Part shown: piece by piece, positions 17,327 through 25,202 of the stretch
Layout: each line of letters opens with the position of its first letter
Position numbering within the stretch: position 1 is the stretch's first letter
Source of the DNA: Nodosilinea sp. FACHB-141
GTDB taxonomy: Bacteria > Cyanobacteriota > Cyanobacteriia > Phormidesmidales > Phormidesmidaceae
Direction of reading: 5' to 3'
NCBI RefSeq assembly: GCF_014696135.1
Contig: NZ_JACJPP010000011.1
Span: 744,001 to 808,000 of the forward strand
Length of the DNA: 64,000 bases
Program-made: the position numbers and the translations under genes
Notes under the pieces: model-generated
Told to the model about the DNA's origin: nothing
Databases searched by the model: none
What the model saw: the letters and a program-made list of their open reading frames with translations, nothing else

Positions 17327-19315
17327 TTAGTTTGGTTTTACTGCTGCCTGACGGCGGTAGTAAGCGAATAGGGCCACATCGCGGGCAGTCTCCTGGGGAC
17401 TGTCTCCAACCAGCGTTGGAACAACCTCAACTGGAATGCCCAGCTTGGCAGCTTTGCTTTTGATTTGCTCCGTGAGCTGGTTATAGCTCCAGTGATGCAA
17501 GCGCAGGCTAGCGGCGCGGGCATAACGCTTTTGGGCGGCTGCCGAACCGACAATTTTGATAGCTGCTCGGGCTCGGAGCTGGGCTTCTAGCTTGTCCCTT
17601 AGCCCTTTGGTCTCTGGCAGCGCGATAGCAGACGCCTGGGCTCGATAAGCGGCATCTACAACTCGTTTAGCCAAGACTTGATTGAGGTAGGTCCCCAAAT
17701 TGGCTTCTTGGTAGGGAGCATAGTGATCCTGTTTAAGGGCTTTATGGCGTTCATGGCCATGGCGCTGCTGTTGGATCTTTCGCCGTCGGAGGAGATGAGA
17801 CTGATCGGTTTTGGCGTCGGTGGTTTTGAGCAATTGCCGGGTCGATCGATAATAGAGGGCTTGCTTGCTTTGTAGATCGACTACGGCAAGGGTAACAGGG
17901 TGCCGTAAGGCAAAGCTAACGCCTAGGATCAAGTGGGATTGCCCCTGGTAGGACTCCCGACTGGGCAGGGAAATAGGATACTGTTCGATAGATTGGAGTC
18001 GATTTACATTCCCTTGCCGTTGTTTGGCGACTTTGCTGGTAGGGTCGGGGGGTGAAAGGTCGGGATTTTGAGTGCTCTTAAGCTTTTTCTGCCGCTTCTG
18101 CTCGATGCCCTCTTGGGTTAGAAGCTGGGTATCGATCTGACAGTGAAGGTAAAGGTAATTATCTTCCCAAGGGTGCCCTGTAGGTTGGTGGGATGACTGA
18201 TTGGCTGGTTTCCAGAGCAGGCTAGCAGTACGGAGGAGGAGAAGACTACCGGAGATGAGGCCTTTGCCACGTTTATAGACATCCCAATCCTGTACAAACC
18301 GTTGGAAGTGGTGGTGCTGTCTGCGATCGCACTGCACCCTAAACACATGCTTGCCTAGCCCATTGAACTTGACGCAGATTTGTTGCTTGGGCGGTTTAGC
18401 TTTACCTCGGGGTCTTTCTTCAATAAACCAGGTCAGGTCATTATTGCTGCCATACAAGATGGGATAGGGGAGAGGATTGGGGTTCCTTAGCAGTTGGGCC
18501 TTCCATTGAGCTAGCTCTTCTGCGCTGTCAGGAATTTGGTAAGTGAGCAATTCCAAGGCTTTCAAAAAGGTTTCGTCTGTCAGGTCTCGGCCCTTAGGTA
18601 AGCTGCTCGTTAGCTGTTCTTCTAGGCGCTTAGCAGCTTTTTGCTTGCTCAAGAGCATACGCTGATAGCGTTCGGGTTTCTCTGGCTTTTCTGACACTGC
18701 ACAGCCATGCTTGAGTACATGAACAACGACACAGCGGATTAGCAGAGAGGAAGACTCGTCGTAAAGTTGGAAGAGCCGATTTGCTAGCTGGCGTTTTGAG
18801 ACGATTTTGTCACTCTGCTCGCGCCGTTGTTGGCTGCCTTTATGAGACGGAGAAGGTTTGGGCTGGTCTGCTTGAAGCTGGTCTGTGACGCTTTGTAAGA
18901 TTTCCCTAGCGCTGGACTGAAACGAGTCCCAATCTAAACCGCATAGTTCCAGCATGTCGGCATCGCTTTTCAGGATGCCGAGCCAGCGTTTAAGACCATC
19001 TAGCCGTTGCTGGCGGGATGCTTGGAGGGCAAACCAGGCATCGTAGGTATAGGTCACCATCATGGCGGCAGAGCTGTAGAAGCGGCCCGGTTGCCCAGAG
19101 AAGCGCTCATCTAGTCTGAGCAAAGTGCAGAGGTTGCGAACCACCTGCATGGGCAGCTCTCTACGCTGTCGCCAGGTTGTAAAGTCATCGTGGTGCTGGA
19201 TGACCTGCATGAGTTCCGTGACTAGCGGGGTATTGAAGTTGGCCATCAGCTCCCATAGGTAGCGGCGAGTTGTTTCAGAGGCCGTTAAACGGCACTGGAT
19301 GGTGATGATGCTCAT
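17327..19315 (-). CDS. cas12k: Cas12k, RNA-guided target-recognition subunit of the CAST
   Basis: A 662-residue effector that binds the tracrRNA-crRNA duplex, recognises PAM and protospacer and recruits TnsC, TniQ and TnsB; it does not cut DNA. The N-terminus MSIITIQCRLTASETTRR and the following NTPLVTELM, GQPGRFY and LPKGRDLTDETF segments match known Cas12k proteins. The RuvC-like part (YQGQSHLILGVSFALRHP, ALPETKGLRD, HHWSYNQLTEQIKSKAAK) lacks the catalytic acidic residues, as in all Cas12k. The frame is open up to 19474, but the ATG at 19315 is the homologous start; the upstream extension would run through a palindromic operator candidate. The neighbours are the tracrRNA and a divergent HTH gene. 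Confidence 0.95.
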   Translation of the reverse strand: MSIITIQCRLTASETTRRYLWELMANFNTPLVTELMQVIQHHDDFTTWRQRRELPMQVVRNLCTLLRLDERFSGQPGRFYSSAAMMVTYTYDAWFALQASRQQRLDGLKRWLGILKSDADMLELCGLDWDSFQSSAREILQSVTDQLQADQPKPSPSHKGSQQRREQSDKIVSKRQLANRLFQLYDESSSLLIRCVVVHVLKHGCAVSEKPEKPERYQRMLLSKQKAAKRLEEQLTSSLPKGRDLTDETFLKALELLTYQIPDSAEELAQWKAQLLRNPNPLPYPILYGSNNDLTWFIEERPRGKAKPPKQQICVKFNGLGKHVFRVQCDRRQHHHFQRFVQDWDVYKRGKGLISGSLLLLRTASLLWKPANQSSHQPTGHPWEDNYLYLHCQIDTQLLTQEGIEQKRQKKLKSTQNPDLSPPDPTSKVAKQRQGNVNRLQSIEQYPISLPSRESYQGQSHLILGVSFALRHPVTLAVVDLQSKQALYYRSTRQLLKTTDAKTDQSHLLRRRKIQQQRHGHERHKALKQDHYAPYQEANLGTYLNQVLAKRVVDAAYRAQASAIALPETKGLRDKLEAQLRARAAIKIVGSAAAQKRYARAASLRLHHWSYNQLTEQIKSKAAKLGIPVEVVPTLVGDSPQETARDVALFAYYRRQAAVKPN

Positions 19316-19362
19316 AGGGAATTTAGTAGTGACGCAGAAACGGGAAAGTGTTCTATTTTTTA

Positions 19363-19394
19363 GAAGGTTTACCGGCGATCGCCGGTAAACCTTC
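19363..19394. promoter_or_regulatory. perfect 32-bp palindrome between cas12k and the HTH gene
   Basis: The half-site GAAGGTTTACCGGCGA is followed at once by its exact complement, with the centre between 19378 and 19379; the middle is a HIP1-like GGCGATCGCC. It lies 47 bp upstream of the cas12k start (minus) and 70 bp upstream of the HTH gene start (plus). This is the expected place for an operator that controls both divergent promoters. A TTGACT box at 19409-19414 could be the -35 of the plus-strand promoter. Confidence 0.75.
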
Positions 19395-19464
19395 CCTGGA
19401 TGTCGGAATTGACTTGGGTAGGAAGGGCTAAAGTACAGGATGAAAACATCGGTACGGTCAGCCT

Positions 19465-19725
19465 TTGGAGCCAAAAGCGTTTTGCCAGAAATATGCCCGT
19501 TTGACAGAATCTGACTGGGGCTATAAGAGCAACTGGGAGCGTTTGCTGGCCCACTGCTGCCGGATTTCGGTCAAAACGGTAAGGACCTGGGGCACCGCTC
19601 CAGACTTTGAGAAATGCCCAGAGGCTTACCGGGAGCGCCTGGCCCAGATCGATGTGTTGAAGCAGGCTGAGCAAGTTTTGAGGAAACATCAGCTTCACCA
19701 GGACTATCTGGACACACTGGAATAA
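19465..19725 (+). CDS. small HTH-type DNA-binding protein divergent from cas12k
   Basis: An 86-residue protein starting at TTG 19465; no ATG is available after the upstream stop at 19441. The middle, NWERLLAHCCRISVKTVRTW, reads as a helix-turn-helix with the recognition helix near residues 34-43. The C-terminus is helical and may dimerise. It is not a MerR protein, the regulator class (CvkR) described next to cas12k in other V-K elements. Its position facing the palindrome at 19363-19394 suggests that it represses cas12k and itself. This function is inference. Confidence 0.6.
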   Translation: MEPKAFCQKYARLTESDWGYKSNWERLLAHCCRISVKTVRTWGTAPDFEKCPEAYRERLAQIDVLKQAEQVLRKHQLHQDYLDTLE

Positions 19726-19750
19726 TTGCTATTTTTTAGCATAATCTTTT

Positions 19751-19768
19751 ATAGTTCTTCTGAACTAT
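19751..19768. promoter_or_regulatory. inverted repeat, candidate operator before the defence operon
   Basis: ATAGTTC (19751-19757) and GAACTAT (19762-19768) are perfect 7-bp arms with a TTCT spacer. The site lies 25 bp after the HTH gene and 35 bp before the next start, preceded by AT-rich sequence with a TATAGT-like box. It may be an operator or promoter element for the genes running into DISARM. Confidence 0.45.
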
Positions 19769-19802
19769 GACCGCAAGTGTTTTGCGGAAAGAGGTGGTAG
19801 TA

Positions 19803-20102
19803 ATGGCAGATGGGGATCTTGAGCCTTGTTGTGCCGCTGATGGGGGGAGTCACCTACTGGGTAGAGCACCTCGCCGATCGCCCCAGGTTCGAGAGGGCTG
19901 GTTCTACTGGATTGAGCCCATGGAAGGTAAGTTTGGGCTGTTCCTGCGCGATCGCGAGGGCTGCCTGTACTGGTGCGACCTAACGTTTGAATCTTGGATC
20001 GCGGCTGAAGCTGCGTTGAGGGGAGTTCTTTGGCGCAATGCCGGTGGGTTGTTTTGCAACCCCAGTGACTGGCTAGCGTTTACAGAGCTTCAGGAGCCGT
20101 AA
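19803..20102 (+). CDS. hypothetical protein preceding drmD
   Basis: A 99-residue protein with no family that I recognise. It is rich in aromatic residues in the middle (GWFYWIEPMEGKFGLFLRD and CLYWCDLTFESWI), suggesting a small beta-rich domain. I take the ATG at 19803, preceded by AGAGG at a good distance; an ATG at 19767 would add 12 residues but overlaps the inverted repeat. It ends 72 bp before drmD and is in the same direction, so it may be part of the DISARM transcript. Confidence 0.5.
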   Translation: MADGDLEPCCAADGGSHLLGRAPRRSPQVREGWFYWIEPMEGKFGLFLRDREGCLYWCDLTFESWIAAEAALRGVLWRNAGGLFCNPSDWLAFTELQEP

Positions 20103-20174
20103 TCCCGGGCGAGGGCAGCAATCCTGATAACCGTGGGAACACTGGAATAGTGATGTAGATCTAGCGGGTTTTTC

Positions 20175-23100
20175 GTGCGCCTTATTTCTATTCCCGAACA
20201 GGGGCAGCTAGTAGATGTACGTCAGAGCCGCTTTGTGGTGACGGACATCCAGCAGACCGTCCCACCCCAAAGCCCGGTTATTTCTGGTCTGCCAACGGCC
20301 CAGCACCTGGTGACATTGTCTTCGGTAGAGGATGATGGGCTGGGCGATGAGCTACAGGTGATTTGGGAGCTAGAGGCGGGTGCCCACGTCTACGAGAAGT
20401 CGGAGTTGCCGGAGCCGATGGGGTTTGATTCCCCCGATCGCCTAGATGCCTTTCTCGATGCAGTGCGCTGGGGGGCGGCCTCATCGGCGGATATTCGCAA
20501 TGTACAGTCGCCCTTTCGCAGCGGCATTGATATTGAGGATTACCAGCTCGACCCGGTGGTGCGCGCCATTCAGATGCCCCGAGTGAACCTGCTGGTGGCG
20601 GATGATGTGGGTTTGGGTAAAACCATTGAGGCGGGGTTGGTAGCTCAGGAGCTGATCCTAAGGCAGCGGGTGCGACGGATTTTGGTGGTGTGCCCTTCGT
20701 CGCTTCAGGTGCAGTGGAAGGAGCAAATGCGCGACAAGTTCGGTCTGGACTTTCGCATTGTCGATAGCGCCCTGATGAAAGACCTGCGGCGCAGGCGGGG
20801 TATTCATGTGAACCCGTGGACTCACTTTCCTCGGCTGATTACCTCGATTGACTTTTTGAAGCGCGATCGCAGCCTGCGCCTGTTCCGTGAGGTGTTGCCA
20901 GCAGAGGGAGAATCGATCTACCCTCGCCGGTTTGACCTGATGATTGTCGATGAGGCCCACAATGTGGCCCCCTCGGGTAGCGGCAAGTATGCCATCGACT
21001 CGCAACGGACGGCGGCGATTCGGCTACTAGAGCCCCACTTTGAGCACAAGCTGTTTCTCACGGCGACCCCCCACAACGGCTATCCCGAGAGCTTTACGGC
21101 CTTGCTGGAACTGTTGGACAATCAGCGATTTGCTCGGGGCGTGAAGGCAGACCCCAACCAGCTCCAGGTGGTAATGGTGCGGCGGCTGAAGCGAGAATTG
21201 CCCCCCCACTGGGATGGCACCCCCCGGTTTCCAGAGCGACGACTGGAGGCGATCGCAGTGGACTACAGCACCGAGGAGCGCGAGGTACACCAACAGCTTC
21301 AGCAATATACCGAGCGGCGGCGGCAGGGGGCGAAGGATGATGCCACCGAACTCTACGCCACCGAGTTTGTGCTAAAGCTGCTGAAGAAGCGGCTATTTTC
21401 CTCCCCAGAGGCGTTTCGGAGCACCCTAGAGCAGCACCGGCACTCGTTGGAGTCTGCCACCCGAAAGAAAGCCTCTCGCTTTACAAAACCCTCAGTGGGC
21501 ATTCTGCGGCGGCAGCTAGAGCAGGTAGAGGAAGAGTTTGCCGACGATGGGGTGTACGAAGAGGCGACTGAAGACGCGATCGCATCGTCGAGCCGACTAT
21601 TCCGTGCCCCCAGCTCAGAAGAGCAGCGACTGCTAAAGACTATGCAGCAGTGGGCTGATGCTGCGTCCCGCCAACCCGACTCGAAAGCCCAGGAACTGTT
21701 GGACTGGATCACGACAGTGATCGCTCCAATCTCCCAGAGCAAAAGAGGGATCGGGGGTGAAGGGCGGGAGTGGTCAGATCAACGGGTGATTATCTTCACC
21801 GAGTATCGGGCGACCCAGAAGTGGCTCTACAACCTACTGGCCGCCGAGGGCCTGGTGGCGGGCGATCGCCTCATGACTATCTACGGCGGCATGGAGTCCC
21901 TGGAGCGAGAAAAGGTGAAAGCGGCATTCCAGACCGACCCTGAAAAGTCTCCGGTACGGATTTTGTTGGCCACCGATGCCGCCTCGGAAGGTTTGGACTT
22001 GCAAAACTACTGCTCGCGGCTGATCCATTACGAGATTCCCTGGAACCCCAACCGCATGGAGCAGCGCAATGGCCGCATCGATCGACACGGGCAGCGGGCC
22101 GCATCAGTCCAGGTCTATCACTTTGTCGGTAAAGGCTACCGCGAGACGGCTACGGCGGGGGTGAAGCCGGGAGATCTAGAAGGAGATCTGGAGTTTTTGA
22201 TGCGGGCGGCGCTGAAGGTAAACGCTATTCGCGAAGACCTAGGTAAGGTGGGGCCGGTAATTGCTGCTCAGGTAGAAGAGGCGATGCTGGGGCGGCGAGT
22301 AACGTTGGATACGGCCTTAGCAGAACGGGAATCAGAACCCCTGCGACGCATGCTGAAGTTTGAGCGCTCGGTGCGCGATCGCATCGAACAGCTCAAAGAA
22401 CAGCTTAGTGAAACCCGCCGCACTCTGCGCCTTACCCCAGAGCACATTGAGTCGGTGGTCAGCATTGGTTTGGAGCTGGCGGAGCAGCCAGCCCTGATGC
22501 CGGTTGAAGTACCCGATGTCAACGGAACGGTGTACAGCTTACCGGCGCTGAAGGGGAGCTGGGCCGACTGCTCCGATGGGCTGGATCACCCCCACACTAA
22601 AGAGATTCGCCCGATTGTGTTTGACCCCAACCTCTCCCATGGGCGGGATGATGTGGTGCTGGTACACCTCAACCATCGGCTGGTGCAGATGTGCCTGCGG
22701 CTGCTGCGGGCGGAGGTGTGGTCGCGGGAGGGGCGCAAGCGCTTGCATCGGGTAACGGCGCGGCTGGTGCCCAGTTCTGCTCTGGAGCATCCGGTGGTGG
22801 TGGCCTACGGGCGGCTGGTAATTTTGGGCGGTGACCAACAGCGCCTTCATGAGGAAGTGATCACCGCTGGGGGCATGCTCAAGGAAGGGCGCTTTAGTCG
22901 GCTGAATGTGGGCCAGGTGCAGCAGGCGTTAGCGGCAGCTCTGCCCGAGCAGGTGCCAGAGTCGTTTCAGCAACGGCTGATGGATCTGTGGCCTGGCCAT
23001 AAAGATCAATTACTGCGATCGCTCGAAGTTCGCATGGATGAGCGCACCAATGGTCTTCAAAAGGCCCTGCAAGACCGCTGCGACAAAGAGGTTGCCGACA

Positions 23101-23360
23101 TTACCGCCATCATGACCGAACTGCGGCAGCAGATCCTCAAAGAGCTAGAGCAACCTGAGGTAGAGCAGCTAACTCTGTTTAGCACCACCGAGAAGGAGCA
23201 GTTTGAGCGCAACCTCAGCAGCCTTCAGCTTCGGGTTGAGCAAATTCCTCAAGAGATTGAGCAGGAGTCCGCCATCATTCGATCGCGGTTTCATGACCCA
23301 ACCCCTCGGCTATTTCCCCTAGCCGTGACGTATTTGATACCGCAAAAACTATTGCACTAA
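20175..23360 (+). CDS. drmD: DISARM helicase DrmD (SNF2-like), class 1
   Basis: A 1061-residue SNF2/SF2 ATPase. Walker A DDVGLGKTIEAGL lies near residue 145, the DEAH box (IVDEAHNVAP) near 257, motif III LFLTATPHNGYP near 292, and the helicase C-terminal half carries VIIFTEYRATQKWL, then ATDAASEGLDLQNYC and RMEQRNGRIDRHGQ between about 530 and 640. This layout matches DrmD, the marker of class 1 DISARM, which restricts phage DNA together with DrmMI and DrmABC. It starts at GTG 20175 and is followed 14 bp later by an ASCH gene. The rest of the system lies at 25203-29387 and 51332-57985. Confidence 0.88.
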   Translation: MRLISIPEQGQLVDVRQSRFVVTDIQQTVPPQSPVISGLPTAQHLVTLSSVEDDGLGDELQVIWELEAGAHVYEKSELPEPMGFDSPDRLDAFLDAVRWGAASSADIRNVQSPFRSGIDIEDYQLDPVVRAIQMPRVNLLVADDVGLGKTIEAGLVAQELILRQRVRRILVVCPSSLQVQWKEQMRDKFGLDFRIVDSALMKDLRRRRGIHVNPWTHFPRLITSIDFLKRDRSLRLFREVLPAEGESIYPRRFDLMIVDEAHNVAPSGSGKYAIDSQRTAAIRLLEPHFEHKLFLTATPHNGYPESFTALLELLDNQRFARGVKADPNQLQVVMVRRLKRELPPHWDGTPRFPERRLEAIAVDYSTEEREVHQQLQQYTERRRQGAKDDATELYATEFVLKLLKKRLFSSPEAFRSTLEQHRHSLESATRKKASRFTKPSVGILRRQLEQVEEEFADDGVYEEATEDAIASSSRLFRAPSSEEQRLLKTMQQWADAASRQPDSKAQELLDWITTVIAPISQSKRGIGGEGREWSDQRVIIFTEYRATQKWLYNLLAAEGLVAGDRLMTIYGGMESLEREKVKAAFQTDPEKSPVRILLATDAASEGLDLQNYCSRLIHYEIPWNPNRMEQRNGRIDRHGQRAASVQVYHFVGKGYRETATAGVKPGDLEGDLEFLMRAALKVNAIREDLGKVGPVIAAQVEEAMLGRRVTLDTALAERESEPLRRMLKFERSVRDRIEQLKEQLSETRRTLRLTPEHIESVVSIGLELAEQPALMPVEVPDVNGTVYSLPALKGSWADCSDGLDHPHTKEIRPIVFDPNLSHGRDDVVLVHLNHRLVQMCLRLLRAEVWSREGRKRLHRVTARLVPSSALEHPVVVAYGRLVILGGDQQRLHEEVITAGGMLKEGRFSRLNVGQVQQALAAALPEQVPESFQQRLMDLWPGHKDQLLRSLEVRMDERTNGLQKALQDRCDKEVADITAIMTELRQQILKELEQPEVEQLTLFSTTEKEQFERNLSSLQLRVEQIPQEIEQESAIIRSRFHDPTPRLFPLAVTYLIPQKLLH

Positions 23361-23374
23361 GTAGAGGAAATTCT

Positions 23375-23980
23375 ATGTTAACTACTGAGGTTGCTCAGTT
23401 TCCAGATAGGTTGAGGGCGATGTCGATTCACTTTCCCTTTGCCTGGGCTATTGTTCATGGCGAAAAGGATTTTGAATATCGAACTAGGGCCACAAAATAC
23501 CGGGGAATGTTTCTCATTCATTCCAGCGGCACGAAAGACTCTGATGAATATATGGCGGAATACAATATTCCCCAAGATCAAATTATTCGCAAAGCCATTA
23601 TTGGTGCTGTGGAGCTAGTGGATTGTGTTGAAGATCCTGAAGGTGAGGGCTATTTCTATGAATTGGAAAGCCCAATAGTCTTTGAAAAAGCAATTCCCGC
23701 TACTGGCCAGCAATCAATCTTCTGGCCTGCCAGCACTCCTGAGCGGGTACGGGCGTTTAATCAGGCATTCGAACAAATGCCCAAGTATCCTTTCAAAATT
23801 GAGTACGAGGACGATCTAATTATTCTGCTTAACCATGAAGCCAATATTGAAATTGGCGTTCTAGGGAATGGTTTTTGGCAGAAACTTATGCCTCGAATCC
23901 AGAATGGTCAGATTGATCTGGCTGTAACTGAAATTGATGCTCTTCTGGATGAAATTCCCGAGACAGAAGAAGATACCTAA
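23375..23980 (+). CDS. ASCH domain protein, first copy
   Basis: A 201-residue protein. Residues 10-85 carry the ASCH fold pattern: RAMSIHFPFAWAIVHGEKDFEYRT, a basic strand KYRGMFLIHSS, and AIIGAVELVDCVED. ASCH domains are PUA-like beta barrels that bind RNA or modified nucleic acids. An AGAGGA ribosome binding site precedes the ATG. It sits between drmD and drmMI and has a paralogue at 24567-25160 with the same order of motifs, although the two are well diverged. A role as a sensor of RNA or modified bases in this DISARM variant is inference. Confidence 0.78.
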   Translation: MLTTEVAQFPDRLRAMSIHFPFAWAIVHGEKDFEYRTRATKYRGMFLIHSSGTKDSDEYMAEYNIPQDQIIRKAIIGAVELVDCVEDPEGEGYFYELESPIVFEKAIPATGQQSIFWPASTPERVRAFNQAFEQMPKYPFKIEYEDDLIILLNHEANIEIGVLGNGFWQKLMPRIQNGQIDLAVTEIDALLDEIPETEEDT

Positions 23981-24011
23981 AAATAATTTTATTGCTCAGG
24001 AGCATCGCCCA

Positions 24012-24506
24012 ATGGAAAAAACAACGACCAATGGTTTCGCAATTCTGGCCCCAGTGCCCGAACAGCATTTAATCACCGGACTTGATGCGATCGCATCTCA
24101 ACTTGATGCCGACCCGCCCGAAATACCACCTGTGGTGGCCTACGGGAGCGGAGCTTTTGAAGTTTTTGACAAAGCTGATGAACTGCGCCAAGGGCTGCTG
24201 GTAAATATGTTTTTCTACGCCTCACACCCAGAAAGCCCAACCTTCAAGCCCTTCGCTACTTGGCAGGCGACCTATATCAAGCAGTTACATTCCCGTCGGG
24301 GGCGCTATCCCGGCAAAAAAATCCATCGCCCTCCTTCAACCGCCACTGACTCACCAACCTGGGCGATCTTCTGGTTGGTGCAGGACTTAGCAAAGCTCGA
24401 TAAACCTATTCCTGTGGAAGATTTCAGAGGGCTAGGCAAAAAGACAGACTACCCCTCGCGATTTATTCCTGAAGGGCCAATGCTAGTGGAGCATCCTGGG
24501 CGATAA
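24012..24506 (+). CDS. hypothetical protein between two ASCH genes
   Basis: A 164-residue protein with no family that I recognise. The start is the ATG at 24012 with a clear AGGAG ten bases upstream; an upstream ATG in frame at 23934 would overlap the ASCH gene by 47 bp and lacks this site. The sequence has an N-terminal LITGLDAIASQLDAD helix, a hydrophobic GLLVNMFFYAS strand and a basic RRGRYPGKKIHR segment, so nucleic-acid binding is possible. Its position, bracketed by two ASCH genes, suggests one transcription unit. Confidence 0.5.
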   Translation: MEKTTTNGFAILAPVPEQHLITGLDAIASQLDADPPEIPPVVAYGSGAFEVFDKADELRQGLLVNMFFYASHPESPTFKPFATWQATYIKQLHSRRGRYPGKKIHRPPSTATDSPTWAIFWLVQDLAKLDKPIPVEDFRGLGKKTDYPSRFIPEGPMLVEHPGR

Positions 24507-24566
24507 AAACATTCCTCCATTCACCCACAGGGCAGAAAACCCATCTTCAATATTAGGAGCGTCAGT

Positions 24567-25160
24567 ATGATAACTACAGAAATATCAGCGTTTCCCGATA
24601 CTTTGCGGGCCATCAGTATTGCTGGCCCCTTTGCCTACGAGATTGCCATTGGTGAGAAGCGATCGGAATGCCGCACCTGGCCGACAAAATTTCGGGGACT
24701 GGTGTTGCTACATGTCTCTCAAAGTAAAGAGTATGGAGATCCACAAAGTCCTGACATGGTCTCGGCTATCATTGGGGCCGCAGAACTTTACAACTGTACG
24801 CCCGACCCGTTTCGTCCAGGCTACTTTGATCACCACATGCGGTATCCCATTCTGTTTGAAGAATATATCCGCAACGTCTCCGGTAATCGGAACTACTGGC
24901 ATCCTAAAACCTCTGATCACGAACTCGCTTTCAGTAGGGCCTGGGCACAAATTCCTAAATCAGAATTTTGTATTGAACGACAGGGAAACATCATTCGCAT
25001 TGCCAGTCAAAAGACAGATCAAACCTTTGATGTCTTAGCCCAGGGAATTTGGGAAGAGTTTGCCCCCAGAATTCAGGACAGCAAGATTTTGCTAACCAAG
25101 GCTGAATTTGCGCGGCTGTATCACCAGCGTCAAGATAGCCAACCCAACAGAACCGACTAA
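24567..25160 (+). CDS. ASCH domain protein, second copy
   Basis: A 197-residue protein with the same pattern as the ASCH protein at 23375-23980: LRAISIAGPFAYEIAIGEKR, then RTWPTKFRGLVLLHVS and SAIIGAAELYNC. An AGGAG ribosome binding site lies 11 bases before the ATG. The C-terminal halves of the two proteins share the NxFWQxxxP / GIWEEFAPRIQDSKI type ending, so they are paralogues over their full length. It is followed 42 bp later by drmMI. The likely ligand is RNA or a modified nucleic acid, by family. Confidence 0.78.
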   Translation: MITTEISAFPDTLRAISIAGPFAYEIAIGEKRSECRTWPTKFRGLVLLHVSQSKEYGDPQSPDMVSAIIGAAELYNCTPDPFRPGYFDHHMRYPILFEEYIRNVSGNRNYWHPKTSDHELAFSRAWAQIPKSEFCIERQGNIIRIASQKTDQTFDVLAQGIWEEFAPRIQDSKILLTKAEFARLYHQRQDSQPNRTD

Positions 25161-25202
25161 GCCGCTCCCTCAACCAACTGCCCTATTCATCCACCCTGTC
25201 CC

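Noticed and set aside
17272-17463. Small plus-strand open frame overlapping the end of cas12k
   Set aside because: It lies over the tracrRNA 5' end and the cas12k 3' end, and its codon use fits an antisense shadow.
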